From positions 124,001 to 188,000 of the forward strand of contig NZ_JACHFE010000002.1 of assembly GCF_014201735.1 (NCBI RefSeq): 64,000 nucleotides of DNA. Direction: 5' to 3'. The notes under the pieces are model-generated. The model made no database searches and had not been told where the DNA came from. It saw only the letters and a program-made list of their open reading frames with translations. This DNA is from Marinobacter oulmenensis. Lineage in GTDB: Bacteria > Pseudomonadota > Gammaproteobacteria > Pseudomonadales > Oleiphilaceae. Made by a program: the position numbers and the translations under genes. Of this stretch, positions 28,295 to 37,003 are shown piece by piece (position 1 is the first letter of the stretch; every line of letters starts with the position of its first letter).

Positions 28295-28355
28295 TTTTTA
28301 ATCTCCTTTTCCCGCTGCACCTCCAATAGTTGGGTGTGTATATCGCGGTGCTTTC

Positions 28356-28430
28356 ATGAGGGAGATTATGGGAATTGTCCACGTTCAGGTGTTTGTAGCG
28401 GGCAGTGCCTTGTTGTTATGCCTTGCGGTA
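28356..28430 (+). pseudogene. Possible N-terminal fragment of a LysE/RhtB exporter
   Basis: ATG 28356 or 28368 with GGGAG upstream encodes M-G-I-V-H-V-Q-V-F-V-A-G-S-A-L-L-L-C-L, which resembles the first helix of RhtB-type exporters just before their L-T-P-G-P-D motif. The similarity then ends and the frame runs antisense into the AraC gene. Such exporters often neighbour AraC regulators, so this may be what is left of a partner gene. Weak evidence. Confidence 0.3.
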
Positions 28431-29237
28431 TTGATTCGGCGTACTGGCGGTCAGGCGTTTGAACGTGCGCTGGAAGTGCGGTTGATCGGCAAACCCGGCT
28501 TCCAGGGCCGCATTGGCGATGCTCTGGCCCTGCTTCAATTGCACCTGTCCGAGCTGGATGCGACGGTTCACCATATAGGCGTGAGGCGTCAGATGAAAAT
28601 GCTGACGGAAGGCCCGGATCAGGTAGCCTGGGCTGTAGCCAAACCGGTCACAGAGTTCGTCCAGGGAAATGTCGCTGGTGGCATGTTGATCCAGGTAATC
28701 GGCCACCGCCTTCAGGGTCTCTGGCACCCCAGTTTCCGGCTCAGGTGCTGTTTCGGCGAGGTGAACCATCAGGTCCGACAGGAAGCTGACCAGGGCTTCC
28801 TGTTTTTCCAGCAGATCCCTATCAGCATCCATCAGGCAGTGGGCCATAAGGCAGTACCGCCGGTGCCAGATAGGGTCGGACAGCACGCCGGGCGTCAGGT
28901 CCTGCCAGTGCTCTGACGATAACAGGCCTGCCTCGTAACGCAGGCGTGTGAGCCAGCCGGTATCCACGTACAGCATGAAGTAGGACCAGGGCTGGTCCTG
29001 AACGGGGTTGCAGGCATGGACCTGGTCCGGGTTGATCAGAACAAGGTCACCCTTTTGGATGCTGTGGGTCTGGTTGCGGTACAGGAAGGTGCTGCACCCG
29101 CCGGTAATAGCCCCCATGGACCACTGGGTATGGCTGTGCGGCGCGTAGCACACGCGGCGGCCATCCTGGACCTGGCGCAGCTCTGCCCAGGGCATCCGTG
29201 GATCCCGCCAGAACCGTGGCTCGCTTGTGAGGCTCAC
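28416..29237 (-). CDS. AraC family transcriptional regulator
   Basis: 273 residues. The N-terminal half is an AraC-type cupin sensor (H-S-H-T-Q-W-S at about 33-39, G-D-L-V-L-I-N-P-D-Q-V-H-A at about 63-75), typical of regulators with an AraC_binding domain. The C-terminal 100 residues hold two HTH motifs: I-S-L-D-E-L-C-D-R-F-G-Y-S-P-G-Y-L-I-R-A-F-R and S-I-A-N-A-A-L-E-A-G-F-A-D-Q-P-H-F-Q-R-T-F-K-R, ending in the A-S-T-P-N-Q-Y-R signature. Ligand and targets unknown; a lost LysE-type neighbour is possible. First intact gene to the right of the cassette island. Confidence 0.93.
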   Translation of the reverse strand: MSLTSEPRFWRDPRMPWAELRQVQDGRRVCYAPHSHTQWSMGAITGGCSTFLYRNQTHSIQKGDLVLINPDQVHACNPVQDQPWSYFMLYVDTGWLTRLRYEAGLLSSEHWQDLTPGVLSDPIWHRRYCLMAHCLMDADRDLLEKQEALVSFLSDLMVHLAETAPEPETGVPETLKAVADYLDQHATSDISLDELCDRFGYSPGYLIRAFRQHFHLTPHAYMVNRRIQLGQVQLKQGQSIANAALEAGFADQPHFQRTFKRLTASTPNQYRKA

Positions 29238-29240
29238 GGG

Positions 29241-29765
29241 CTAGATTCTCCCCAGGTTTGTCCGTCTGCGCCGGAAAGGCCGCAGTAGCAGTCGTAGCAG
29301 CCCCTCCAGGAACAGGGTGATGACCAGGCCACTGGCCAGCCCGAAGGCCAGGGCTTCCGGCGCCAGGCGGACCACATAGGTGTGGTTGTTCCATGCTTGC
29401 TGGCGTATCTCGGGCACCGGATCGAACATCACCTGGGTGTAGGCGGCCCAGGCGCTGTGCCGGAAATCCCGGAATTTTGCTGATAGCCGCTGGTTGCGCT
29501 GGTACAGGGAGTCAATGCTCTGGCCGCCAGCAGTGAACACCTGGTCGTTGGTTTCCCGGTAATGGGCGATCAGACGTTCCAGGCTGCCGCCAAAAAACCG
29601 GTCGGCGTCGTCCTGGAATTCGTTCAGGGCCAGCCGGGATTCCGCCAGGTGTGACTGGAGCCCCTTGCCGTACTGGTCCACAAAGGCGGGTACCTGGATG
29701 CCGACAAGAGTGCAGGCCAGAAAGACGGACAGACGGATGTAGGAGAAAAATACGCTCACAGTCAT
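29241..29765 (-). CDS. DUF2937 family membrane protein
   Basis: 174 residues. An N-terminal hydrophobic helix (residues 5-27), a soluble helical domain of about 100 residues rich in Gln, Arg and Asp, and a C-terminal hydrophobic helix (about residues 133-158) followed by R-P-F-R-R-R-R. The I-P-x-F-V-D-Q-Y/H-x-x-x-L start and overall form fit DUF2937, a family of unknown function. It lies 3 bp upstream of the AraC gene on the same strand and 24 bp downstream of the threonine aldolase gene. Confidence 0.7.
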   Translation of the reverse strand: MTVSVFFSYIRLSVFLACTLVGIQVPAFVDQYGKGLQSHLAESRLALNEFQDDADRFFGGSLERLIAHYRETNDQVFTAGGQSIDSLYQRNQRLSAKFRDFRHSAWAAYTQVMFDPVPEIRQQAWNNHTYVVRLAPEALAFGLASGLVITLFLEGLLRLLLRPFRRRRTNLGRI

Positions 29766-29789
29766 TCCCTGTTGAGGCGGCCGACGGTG

Positions 29790-30833
29790 TCAGCCCCTGT
29801 GATTGCGGTTCCAGTGATCGATATCGGCCAGGAAGCGGTCAACCTGTTCGGTGCTCGTGGACCAGGAACACATGAGTCGTGAGCAGCCGCCAATGAAATT
29901 ATAGAAGCGCCAGCCTTTATTGCGCAGAAAAGCCTGGAGCGGTTCCGGGAGATCCGCGAATACGCCGTTAACCTGGCGCGGATAGCGCAGAGACACGCCG
30001 GGGCTGCGGGCGAGGCCCTGCTCAAGCTGTTCTGCGCAGGCATTGGCGTGGCGGGCATTGTCCAGCCAGACGTTGTCCTTGAGCAGGCCGCACCAGGGCG
30101 CCGAGATGTAACGCATTTTCGAGGCCAGTTGGCCAGCCTGCTTGCAGCGCCACTCGAAGTCCTCGGCCAGGTCCCGGTTGAAGAAAATCACCGCCTCGCC
30201 CATGGCCAGGCCATTCTTGGTGCCGGAAAAGCAGAGCACATCCACTCCGGCCTTCCAGGTGATTTCTGACGGGTGTACGTCCAGCGCGGCGACGGCGTTG
30301 GCAAACCGGGCGCCGTCCATGTGAACGTTCAGCCGGTACTGATCGGCCACGGACCGGATGGCCCGCAGTTCCTCCGGTGTGTATACCGTGCCCACTTCCG
30401 TCGCCTGGGTCAGGCTGACGGCCCGGGGCTTGGGGTAGTGGATGTCAGTGCGTTTGGTGACCAGGTGTTCGATGCTCTGGGGCGTCAGCTTGCCGTCGGC
30501 ACCGGTTCCCAGCAGAAGTTTGGCGCCATTGGATGCGTACTCGGGGCCACCGCATTCATCGGTTTCGATATGGGCCAGTTCGTGACAGATCACGCTGTGG
30601 AAGGATTGCCCCATGGACGCGAGTGCCAGTGAGTTGGCGGCCGTGCCGTTGAAGACAAAGAAGACCTCACAGTCGGTATCAAACAGCTCTCGCAGCCCGT
30701 CGGCAGCCCGGGTTGTCCACTGGTCTTCGCCGTAGGCCGGCTCGTCCATCCGGTTCGCCTCTGCCATGGCACCCCAGGCCTGGGGGCAGATACCACTGTA
30801 ATTGTCGCTGGCGAACTGTTCGGAACGGGACAC
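29790..30833 (-). CDS. ltaE: Low-specificity L-threonine aldolase
   Basis: 347 residues from GTG 30833, preceded by GAGG; the frame is open 84 bp further but family similarity begins at the F-A-S-D-N-Y-S-G start. This is a fold-type I PLP enzyme: G-T-A-A-N-S-L-A (about 62-69) binds PLP phosphate, H-M-D-G-A-R-F-A-N-A (about 172-181) contains the ring Asp, and C-F-S-G-T-K-N-G-L (about 202-210) carries the Schiff-base Lys. It cleaves L-threonine or L-allo-threonine to glycine and acetaldehyde. Neighbours give no pathway clue. Confidence 0.92.
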   Translation of the reverse strand: MSRSEQFASDNYSGICPQAWGAMAEANRMDEPAYGEDQWTTRAADGLRELFDTDCEVFFVFNGTAANSLALASMGQSFHSVICHELAHIETDECGGPEYASNGAKLLLGTGADGKLTPQSIEHLVTKRTDIHYPKPRAVSLTQATEVGTVYTPEELRAIRSVADQYRLNVHMDGARFANAVAALDVHPSEITWKAGVDVLCFSGTKNGLAMGEAVIFFNRDLAEDFEWRCKQAGQLASKMRYISAPWCGLLKDNVWLDNARHANACAEQLEQGLARSPGVSLRYPRQVNGVFADLPEPLQAFLRNKGWRFYNFIGGCSRLMCSWSTSTEQVDRFLADIDHWNRNHRG

Positions 30834-30909
30834 GGCTACCTCTCGGATTATCAGGCGGGTTAAGCACTTCAATGTACCGGAGTCGCCGGTTATTTCAAAC
30901 CGGGGAGAG

Positions 30910-30936
30910 GGCGCCATCCGCGTTGCGAATGGCGCC
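30910..30936 (-). terminator. Hairpin after the TonB receptor gene
   Basis: GGCGCCAT / ATGGCGCC, a perfect 8-bp stem with an 11-nt loop, 11 bp beyond the receptor stop on the minus strand. Only a weak pyrimidine tract follows, so it may be a bidirectional or Rho-assisted end. Confidence 0.5.
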
Positions 30937-30946
30937 GGAGGGAGGT

Positions 30947-33040
30947 TTAGAAATGGAAGCGGGCGTTGGCGTTGACGGTACGGCGCTCGCCGTAGCCGCA
31001 GTCAGCGCCGTCTGAACGACACCAGGTGATGTACTCTTCATCCGCCAGGTTCTTGGCGTCAATGCTGAAGTCCCAATCCCCCATGGTATAGCCGATCATG
31101 GCGTCGTACAGGGTGACGGATGGCACACGGGGGCTACCGCCGGAGCCGACATTGTCGCCGACATAGCGCACACCGGCCCCGAAACGCCAGTTGCTGCCGA
31201 CGTACAGCTGGTTCCACCAGGAGGCCTGGCGTTCCGCTACGTAGGGCAGGCGCTCACCGGTGGAATCGTCTTCAGCATTCATGTCGGTCAGGGCCACCTG
31301 GGTCTCGAAACGGTCCCAGCGTTTGTTCAGTTGCAGTTCCCAGCCATCAATCAGTGCGCCGTCCTGCTCCACGCCGCCGGGGGTTGCGCCATCGCTGACC
31401 CGGTTTTTCTGGGTGATGTCAAAGTAGGCTACTGTCAGACCGAGGGATTTGTCGGGAGAGACATACTTGATACCCGCTTCTTTTTGATTGCCAGTGGTGG
31501 GGTCCAGGGTGTTTGCAGCTGCAGTGCCATCGGTACCCAGATTCATGCTGAAGGCTTCGGCATAGCTGATGTAGGGGGAGATGCCGTTGTCGAAGCGGTA
31601 CATCAGGCCTGCGCGACCGGTGGTGGCTTCCTCGTCGCTGACTGTGTCGTCGCCGCTGACCGCCAGTTGGCGGTTTTCCGCCCAGTCATGGCGCAGCCCG
31701 GCAGACACCACCACGGGACCGATCTCGATGTGGTCGGCAATATACAGGCCGACCTGCTCGATATCGTTGTCCGGCCTGTCTACGGGATTCAGGTTGCTGG
31801 TGTCGAGGTTGCCGTATTCCGGATTGTAGACATCAATAGGGCTGGCGGCGACGGATGAATAATTCGACTGCTCCCAGCGGGCATCCTGCCGGTCGGCGCC
31901 GATCAGTAGCTGATGACGGGTGCCGGCCACTTCAAACTGTCCTTGAAGTCGTGCATCCAGGTTGAAGATGCGGGTTTCGGCATCGGCCATGTAAATGGTG
32001 CGGGGCACCTCGCCATTGGCATCCGGGACGCTTGGGATGGAAACCCAGTGCTCACGGGTCTCGGTACTTGAGCGGGTATAACGCGCGGTGGCGCCCACCG
32101 ACCAGTTACTGCTCAGCTGGTGGTCCACAAACAGCGTGGTCTCGGTCTTTTCGCGATCATAGCGATCCCAGCCGGGTTCACCGACAAAACGTTCGGAACC
32201 GATGTACCCCTGGGAACCGGAGTCCAGGGTGCCGGTCTGCGGCAGGAACTGGGCAGATACCTGGCCTTTGTTTTCCTGGCGGTTCAGCAGCAGGCTGATG
32301 CGAGTGTCATCGGTGGGTTGCCAGGTCAGGGACGGAGCGATCAGGTAACCGTCATTTTCGACGTGGTCCACCTGGGTGTCGCTGTCCCGGCCCAGGGCGA
32401 CAACCCGGTACAGGAGTTCTCCGTCGCGGGTGGCCGGGCCGGTAACGTCCAGTGCCAGTTGCTTGCGGTTGAAGGTACCGTACTGGGCCCAGATTTCGCC
32501 TTCCTGCTCTTCCTTGGGCAGTTTGGAGACGGCGTTGATGATGCCTCCGAGGTCGCCCTGTCCATACAGCATCGACGATGGACCCTTGAGAACCTCGACG
32601 CTCTCGAGCGCGTAAACGTTAGTGCGTACCGTATTGTAGGACCCATAAATCTGCCGCAAGCCATCCAGGTAGTGTCCGGCATCCACGCCCCGCACCTTGG
32701 CGGAGTCGATGCGGGTGTCGAAGCCGAAGGCGCCGGCGTAAACCCCGGGCGTGTAGAGCAGGGCATCCTGGATGTTCTTGGCGCCGGAGTCTTCTATGAA
32801 GGTCCGATCAATGACGGACACTGAAAAGGGCTGCTCCTCGACCGGAACGTCGAGTTTTCCCACCTCTGGCTCCCTTTCCAGAGGCATGTAATCGGGCTCA
32901 GTAATGGCATCCGATACGATGTCCAGCGTATCGAGTGTGGTTGCGTCCCCCGTCTGGGATTGGGCAAGGGCCATCGGGGTAGTGCTGAGCAGTGAGGCAA
33001 AGGCAACTGAGCTCCAGTGCCAGGAGTAGGAAGTTTTCAT
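30947..33040 (-). CDS. TonB-dependent siderophore receptor
   Basis: 697 residues from ATG 33040 (a TTG two codons earlier has the better-spaced AAGG and may be the real start). A signal peptide ends near A-L-A-Q. The plug domain follows (P-F-S-V-S-V-I-D, L-L-Y-T-P-G-V-Y, R-G-V-D-A-G-H-Y-L-D-G-L, V-L-K-G-P-S-S-M-L-Y-G-Q-G-D-L-G-G-I-I-N), then a 22-strand barrel ending in N-A-R-F-H-F, with the terminal Phe required for outer-membrane assembly. The FhuA/FoxA-type plug suggests a hydroxamate siderophore. A Fur box lies about 40-60 bp upstream. The ligand cannot be assigned. Confidence 0.93.
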   Translation of the reverse strand: MKTSYSWHWSSVAFASLLSTTPMALAQSQTGDATTLDTLDIVSDAITEPDYMPLEREPEVGKLDVPVEEQPFSVSVIDRTFIEDSGAKNIQDALLYTPGVYAGAFGFDTRIDSAKVRGVDAGHYLDGLRQIYGSYNTVRTNVYALESVEVLKGPSSMLYGQGDLGGIINAVSKLPKEEQEGEIWAQYGTFNRKQLALDVTGPATRDGELLYRVVALGRDSDTQVDHVENDGYLIAPSLTWQPTDDTRISLLLNRQENKGQVSAQFLPQTGTLDSGSQGYIGSERFVGEPGWDRYDREKTETTLFVDHQLSSNWSVGATARYTRSSTETREHWVSIPSVPDANGEVPRTIYMADAETRIFNLDARLQGQFEVAGTRHQLLIGADRQDARWEQSNYSSVAASPIDVYNPEYGNLDTSNLNPVDRPDNDIEQVGLYIADHIEIGPVVVSAGLRHDWAENRQLAVSGDDTVSDEEATTGRAGLMYRFDNGISPYISYAEAFSMNLGTDGTAAANTLDPTTGNQKEAGIKYVSPDKSLGLTVAYFDITQKNRVSDGATPGGVEQDGALIDGWELQLNKRWDRFETQVALTDMNAEDDSTGERLPYVAERQASWWNQLYVGSNWRFGAGVRYVGDNVGSGGSPRVPSVTLYDAMIGYTMGDWDFSIDAKNLADEEYITWCRSDGADCGYGERRTVNANARFHF

Positions 33041-33078
33041 GGGCAATATGAACCTTTCGTCACGAAGTGCGGCGAAAA

Positions 33079-33102
33079 ATGATAACAGTTCGCATTATCA
33101 TT
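33079..33102 (-). promoter_or_regulatory. Fur box upstream of the TonB receptor
   Basis: On the minus strand AATGATAATGCGAACTGTTATCATT, a 9-4-8 dyad (AATGATAAT / TATCATT) close to the Fur consensus GATAATGATAATCATTATC, 40-60 bp before the start codon. Iron-repressed transcription is therefore expected. Confidence 0.7.
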
Positions 33103-33157
33103 ACAAGTGCGGGCTGCCCAGAGATGCTTCAGGATGCAGGTGGAGGGCCCGCCAGCA

Positions 33158-33718
33158 TTAGTTCCATTTGCCAGCAGGCGCCTGGTAGGCGGTGATTCCC
33201 GAGAGCAGAGCCGCCGGTGTACTGGCTTTGACCAGCATTTCGGCATGTTCAGGCTTCAGGAATCCGCAACGGGTCATGTGTTTCACCATGTCCAGAAGCG
33301 GCTCGTAAAAATTCAGGACATTGTAAAAGGCGCAGGGCTTTGCGTGGTGTCCGAGCTGGGCCCAGGTCCAGGCTTCGAAGATTTCCTCAAGCGTGCCGGC
33401 CCCACCGGGAAGGGCAACGAAAGCATCGGCCATGGCCGCCATAGCCGCCTTGCGTTCATGCATGTCGGCTACGACCCGCAGTTCTGTCAGTTCCTCATGG
33501 GCAATTTCTTTCTGCTTGAGATGCTCCGGGATAACGCCATAAACGCGGCCGCCCTCGGCCAGTGCCGCATCGGCAACTGCGCCCATCAGGCCCACATTAC
33601 CGCCGCCGTAGACGATATCGATGCCATTCTGCGCGAAGTGTTTACCCAGTGCCTGGGTTGCTGTCAGAAACTGGGGATCGTTACCGGTGCTGGAGCCGCA
33701 AAAAACTGCGATTTTCAT
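33158..33718 (-). CDS. LOG family protein (TIGR00730, cytokinin-activating-type phosphoribohydrolase)
   Basis: 186 residues from ATG 33718; the upstream open frame lacks similarity. Rossmann-like LOG fold: M-K-I-A-V-F-C-G-S-S-T-G at the N-terminus, Y-G-G-G-N-V-G-L-M-G-A-V-A-D-A-A-L (about 40-56), and the signature L-P-G-G-A-G-T-L-E-E (about 97-106) with A-W-T-W-A-Q-L-G. Members hydrolyse nucleoside 5'-monophosphates, releasing base from ribose 5-phosphate; in bacteria AMP is often a substrate. It lies in a run of minus-strand genes. Confidence 0.92.
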   Translation of the reverse strand: MKIAVFCGSSTGNDPQFLTATQALGKHFAQNGIDIVYGGGNVGLMGAVADAALAEGGRVYGVIPEHLKQKEIAHEELTELRVVADMHERKAAMAAMADAFVALPGGAGTLEEIFEAWTWAQLGHHAKPCAFYNVLNFYEPLLDMVKHMTRCGFLKPEHAEMLVKASTPAALLSGITAYQAPAGKWN

Positions 33719-33784
33719 GATGCTGGTATTTCCTGGTCGATGGTTTTCGGTAGAGCGGCAGAGACCGAACCACTCTGCCACTAA

Positions 33785-33818
33785 TAAAAAAGCCCGGAAG
33801 CACAGTGGCTGCCGGGCC
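33785..33818 (-). terminator. Rho-independent terminator after nrdJb
   Basis: On the minus strand GCCCGG-N14-CCGGGC followed by TTTTTT, starting 30 bp beyond the nrdJb stop. A textbook intrinsic terminator separating the reductase operon from the LOG gene. Confidence 0.85.
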
Positions 33819-33846
33819 TTTATGGGCTCTGCGTTTATTTACGTGC

Positions 33847-34542
33847 TTAGCCGCACTTGCTGTCGCCACAGGCCAGGCAGGTGGCGCAGCCGTCCATGAC
33901 AATCACCGCCTTGGTGCTGCACTTGCCGCACATGGTGGCGTTGGCCGGATAATCGTTGCTGGTGTCGTCGTTGGTCGCCGTTTTCTGGCTGGCTTCGAAT
34001 TCGGCGCGCTTTTCGGCGAGGATGCGCTTGGTGGTTTCACTCATCTCTTCGCTTTCGAGCAGGCCAATGGCCTTCAGGTGCTTCTCGATCACGGCGCCAA
34101 TCTCGGCGACCAGGGAGGGCATGAATACCCCGCCTTTCTTGAAATAACCGCCGTTCGGGTCGTACACCGAGCGCAGCTCTTCCACCAGGAAGGTCACGTC
34201 GCCGCCTTTACGGAACACTGCAGAGACGACACGGGTGAGGGCGATAACCCACTGGAAGTGCTCCATCGACTTGGAGTTGATGAACACTTCGTAGGGCTGG
34301 CGGCTCTCGTGGTCCGTGTCCTCGTTGAGGATGATGTCATTAATGGTGATGTACATCGCGTGCTCGGCCACCGGCGGCTTGATCTTGTAGGTCGTGCCCA
34401 GCAGGAAGTCCGGCCGTTCGATGTTTTCATTCATCTGAATCGGCTTGTCCGCCTGGCTCTGGGCCGCTGCCTGCTGTTCGGTGGTGTCGTCGGCTTTCTT
34501 TACGCGGTAGCCGACAATCTTGTTGCTGATTTTTACTGTCAT
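33847..34542 (-). CDS. nrdJb: Class II ribonucleotide reductase, small C-terminal subunit NrdJb
   Basis: 231 residues. It ends in two zinc-type pairs, C-G-K-C and C-A-T-C-L-A-C-G-D-S-K-C-G, the redox-active Cys tail that re-reduces the active site of B12-dependent reductases. The middle (F-L-L-G-T-T-Y-K-I, Y-I-T-I-N-D, F-I-N-S-K-S-M-E-H-F-Q-W) corresponds to the C-terminal domain of single-chain NrdJ. In Pseudomonas aeruginosa NrdJ is likewise split into NrdJa and NrdJb. Located 30 bp downstream of nrdJa on the same strand, followed by a terminator. Confidence 0.92.
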   Translation of the reverse strand: MTVKISNKIVGYRVKKADDTTEQQAAAQSQADKPIQMNENIERPDFLLGTTYKIKPPVAEHAMYITINDIILNEDTDHESRQPYEVFINSKSMEHFQWVIALTRVVSAVFRKGGDVTFLVEELRSVYDPNGGYFKKGGVFMPSLVAEIGAVIEKHLKAIGLLESEEMSETTKRILAEKRAEFEASQKTATNDDTSNDYPANATMCGKCSTKAVIVMDGCATCLACGDSKCG

Positions 34543-34572
34543 GTCTGTTGTTCCTGTCTGTCGGTTCCCGGA

Positions 34573-36717
34573 TCAGTACTTGCCGTAGGTGCCTTCTTTG
34601 AGCGCGTCGAAGAGGTTGGCGGCGTTATGGATTTCACCGTCGTATTCCACTTCTTCGTTGCCCTTGAGGGTTACCTTACTGCCGTCATCCAGCGTGAATT
34701 CATACAGGGTATTCTCCAGGTCCTTCTCCTTGACCAGTACGCCCTGGAAGGCCTCGGGGTTGAAGCGGAAGGTGGTGCAACCCTTCAGGCCCTGGTCGTA
34801 GGCGTACAGATAGATGTCCTTGAAGTCCTGGTACGCGAACTCTGTGGGTACGTTGGCGGTCTTGGAGATGGAGGAATCCACCCACTTCTGGGCCGCCGCC
34901 TGGATGTCGACGTGCTGGGTCGGGCTTACGTCATCGGTGGTGGTGAAGTACTCCGGCAGTTTCTTGTCTTCATCCTCGGAGAACGGCATGGCACCCGGAT
35001 TGACCAGGTGACGATAGGCCAGCAGCTCAAAGCTGAAGACGTCCACTTTCTCTTTCGTCTTACGCCCTTCGCGGATAATGTTCCGGGCATAGTGGTGAGA
35101 GAAGCTCGGCTCAATGCCGTTACTGGCGTTGTTGGCCAGTGACAGGCTGATGGTGCCGGTTGGCGCAATGGAGGTGTGGTGCGTGAAACGGCCACCCTTT
35201 TCAGCCAGTTGGGCCACCAGCTCCGGCTCGACATTGGCGATCTGCTGCATGTAGCGGCTGTACTTGGCGTGCAGGATCTTGCCCTTGAGTTTGTCGCCGA
35301 TCTTGTAGCCATCCTCGGCCAGTTGTGGGCACTTGGTGATCATCTTTGGAGTGATCTCGAAATCGTCCTCCATGATCGGGGCCACGCCCTTCTCGTCGGC
35401 CAGGGCCAGGGACTGACGCCAGCCTTCCACGGCCATTTCCCGGACCACTTCTTCGGTGAATTTCACCGAGTCATCAGAACCGTAGGGCATGCGCAGCATG
35501 GCCAGAGTGGATCCGAGGCCCAGAATGCCCATGCCGTGACGGCGTTTGTAGGTGATCTCGTGCTGCTGTTCCGGCAGCGGAAGGCCGTTTACTTCCACCA
35601 CGTTGTCCAGCATGCGGGTGAAGATGCCGACAACTTTACGGTATTTCTCGTAATTGAAGCTTGCCTTCTCGGTAAACGGATATTCCACGAACTTGGTCAG
35701 ATTGACCGAGCCCAGCAGGCAACTGCCATAAGGGGGCAGGGGCTGCTCGCCACAGGGGTTGGTGGCCCGGATGTCTTCACAGAACCAGTTGTTGTTCATC
35801 TGGTTGACCTTGTCGATCAGGATGAAGCCCGGCTCTGCGTAGTCGTAGGTGCTGGTCATGATGGTGTCCCAGATGAACTGGGCCTTCACCGTCTGATAGA
35901 TACGGCACGCAACCTTGCCTTCATCATTGACGACATAGCCTTCCTGGACCGGGAAGTCGCGGTACACGAACTGGCTCTCGTCGGTCAGCTCAAGCCCTTC
36001 GTCATCGGCTTCTTTCTGGGTGACCGGGAAAGACAGGTGCCAGTCATCACCGTTTTTGACGGCTTCGATGAAGTCTTCGGTGATCAGCAGCGACAGGTTG
36101 AACTGGCGCAGCCGACCATCTTCGCGCTTGGCCTGGATGAATTCGATGACGTCCGGGTGATGAACGTCGAACGTTGCCATCTGCGCACCACGACGGCCAC
36201 CGGCGGAAGACACGGTGAAACACATGCGGTCGAAGATATCCATGAAGGACAGCGGGCCGGACGTGGTTGCACCGGCGCCGGCAACATAGGCACCCCGGGG
36301 GCGCAGGGTGGAGAACTCATAACCGATACCACAGCCGGCCTTGAGGGTGAGCCCGGCTTCGTGGTTTTTCTCCAGGATATCGTCCATGGAGTCGTAGACG
36401 GTGCCGGAAACGGTACAGTTGATGGTGGACGTCGCCGGCTTGTGGGCTTCGGCTCCGGCATTGGAGGTAATCCGGCCAGCCGGAATGGCGCCGTTCTGCA
36501 GAGCCCAGATGAAGTCCTTCATGTGTTTGTTGCGCCCGGACTTGTTTTCCACTTCCGCCAGCGCGCGGGCAACCCGTTCGTAGGTTGCGTTGATATCTGT
36601 GTCGACAGGCTCGCCATTCTTGGTCTTCAACTGATATTTGCTGTTCCAGATATCAAGCGATGCTTCCTGCATGGGAATCGTTGTGATCACTGCCTGTGCT
36701 TTCGCGTTCATTGCCAC
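34573..36717 (-). CDS. nrdJa: Adenosylcobalamin-dependent ribonucleoside-diphosphate reductase, large subunit NrdJa
   Basis: 714 residues. Ten-stranded barrel reductase: I-N-C-T-V-S-G-T (about 100) holds an active-site Cys, A-G-C-G-I-G-Y-E-F-S-T-L-R-P (about 127) and A-T-N-P-C-G-E-Q-P-L-P (about 304-314) contain the thiyl-radical Cys region with the N-x-C-x-E triad, and A-P-T-G-T-I-S-L-S (about 542) is the phosphate loop. It makes deoxyribonucleotides independently of O2 using adenosylcobalamin. Split from its Cys-tail subunit NrdJb. Two NrdR-like boxes lie upstream; I see no cobalamin riboswitch in the 280-bp leader. Confidence 0.95.
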   Translation of the reverse strand: MAMNAKAQAVITTIPMQEASLDIWNSKYQLKTKNGEPVDTDINATYERVARALAEVENKSGRNKHMKDFIWALQNGAIPAGRITSNAGAEAHKPATSTINCTVSGTVYDSMDDILEKNHEAGLTLKAGCGIGYEFSTLRPRGAYVAGAGATTSGPLSFMDIFDRMCFTVSSAGGRRGAQMATFDVHHPDVIEFIQAKREDGRLRQFNLSLLITEDFIEAVKNGDDWHLSFPVTQKEADDEGLELTDESQFVYRDFPVQEGYVVNDEGKVACRIYQTVKAQFIWDTIMTSTYDYAEPGFILIDKVNQMNNNWFCEDIRATNPCGEQPLPPYGSCLLGSVNLTKFVEYPFTEKASFNYEKYRKVVGIFTRMLDNVVEVNGLPLPEQQHEITYKRRHGMGILGLGSTLAMLRMPYGSDDSVKFTEEVVREMAVEGWRQSLALADEKGVAPIMEDDFEITPKMITKCPQLAEDGYKIGDKLKGKILHAKYSRYMQQIANVEPELVAQLAEKGGRFTHHTSIAPTGTISLSLANNASNGIEPSFSHHYARNIIREGRKTKEKVDVFSFELLAYRHLVNPGAMPFSEDEDKKLPEYFTTTDDVSPTQHVDIQAAAQKWVDSSISKTANVPTEFAYQDFKDIYLYAYDQGLKGCTTFRFNPEAFQGVLVKEKDLENTLYEFTLDDGSKVTLKGNEEVEYDGEIHNAANLFDALKEGTYGKY

Positions 36718-36805
36718 CCTCGGTTTCCGGTAAGTCTCAATTTGCCGGCCTGATAGTCAGGGCCGGCGCTTGTCTGGCAAGTCCAGGGACGTGAAACGGC
36801 TTAAT

Positions 36806-36852
36806 CCCTAGATGTAGGTCGATTTTGAAAGGAGTATAACAGGATATTGTGT
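36806..36852 (-). promoter_or_regulatory. Possible pair of NrdR boxes upstream of nrdJa
   Basis: ACAGGATATTGTGT at 36839-36852 and CCCTAGATGTAGGT at 36806-36819 resemble degenerate NrdR boxes (consensus close to ACAC-WW-TATAT-WW-GTGT), with centres 33 bp apart, near the three-helical-turn spacing usual for this repressor. They lie 90-135 bp before nrdJa. The first box is convincing, the second weak. Confidence 0.4.
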
Positions 36853-37003
36853 TCTGTGAATAAGAGAGGAACTATTGTTCCGGATTTCCCGGCAAGGAAA
36901 ATCAATAGAAAATGGCTTGAATTATCTCTACGCCAGAGAAATCAGACCCTTGCCGGGTGCCGGAATGTTCCGGCCCCGGAAGGAAGATTCTGGAAGGAAT
37001 GAT

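Noticed and set aside
33805..36753. Two long + strand open frames opposite nrdJb and nrdJa
   Set aside because: Low-complexity Val/Gly/His-rich translations typical of antisense shadows; the minus-strand reading gives conserved reductase motifs.
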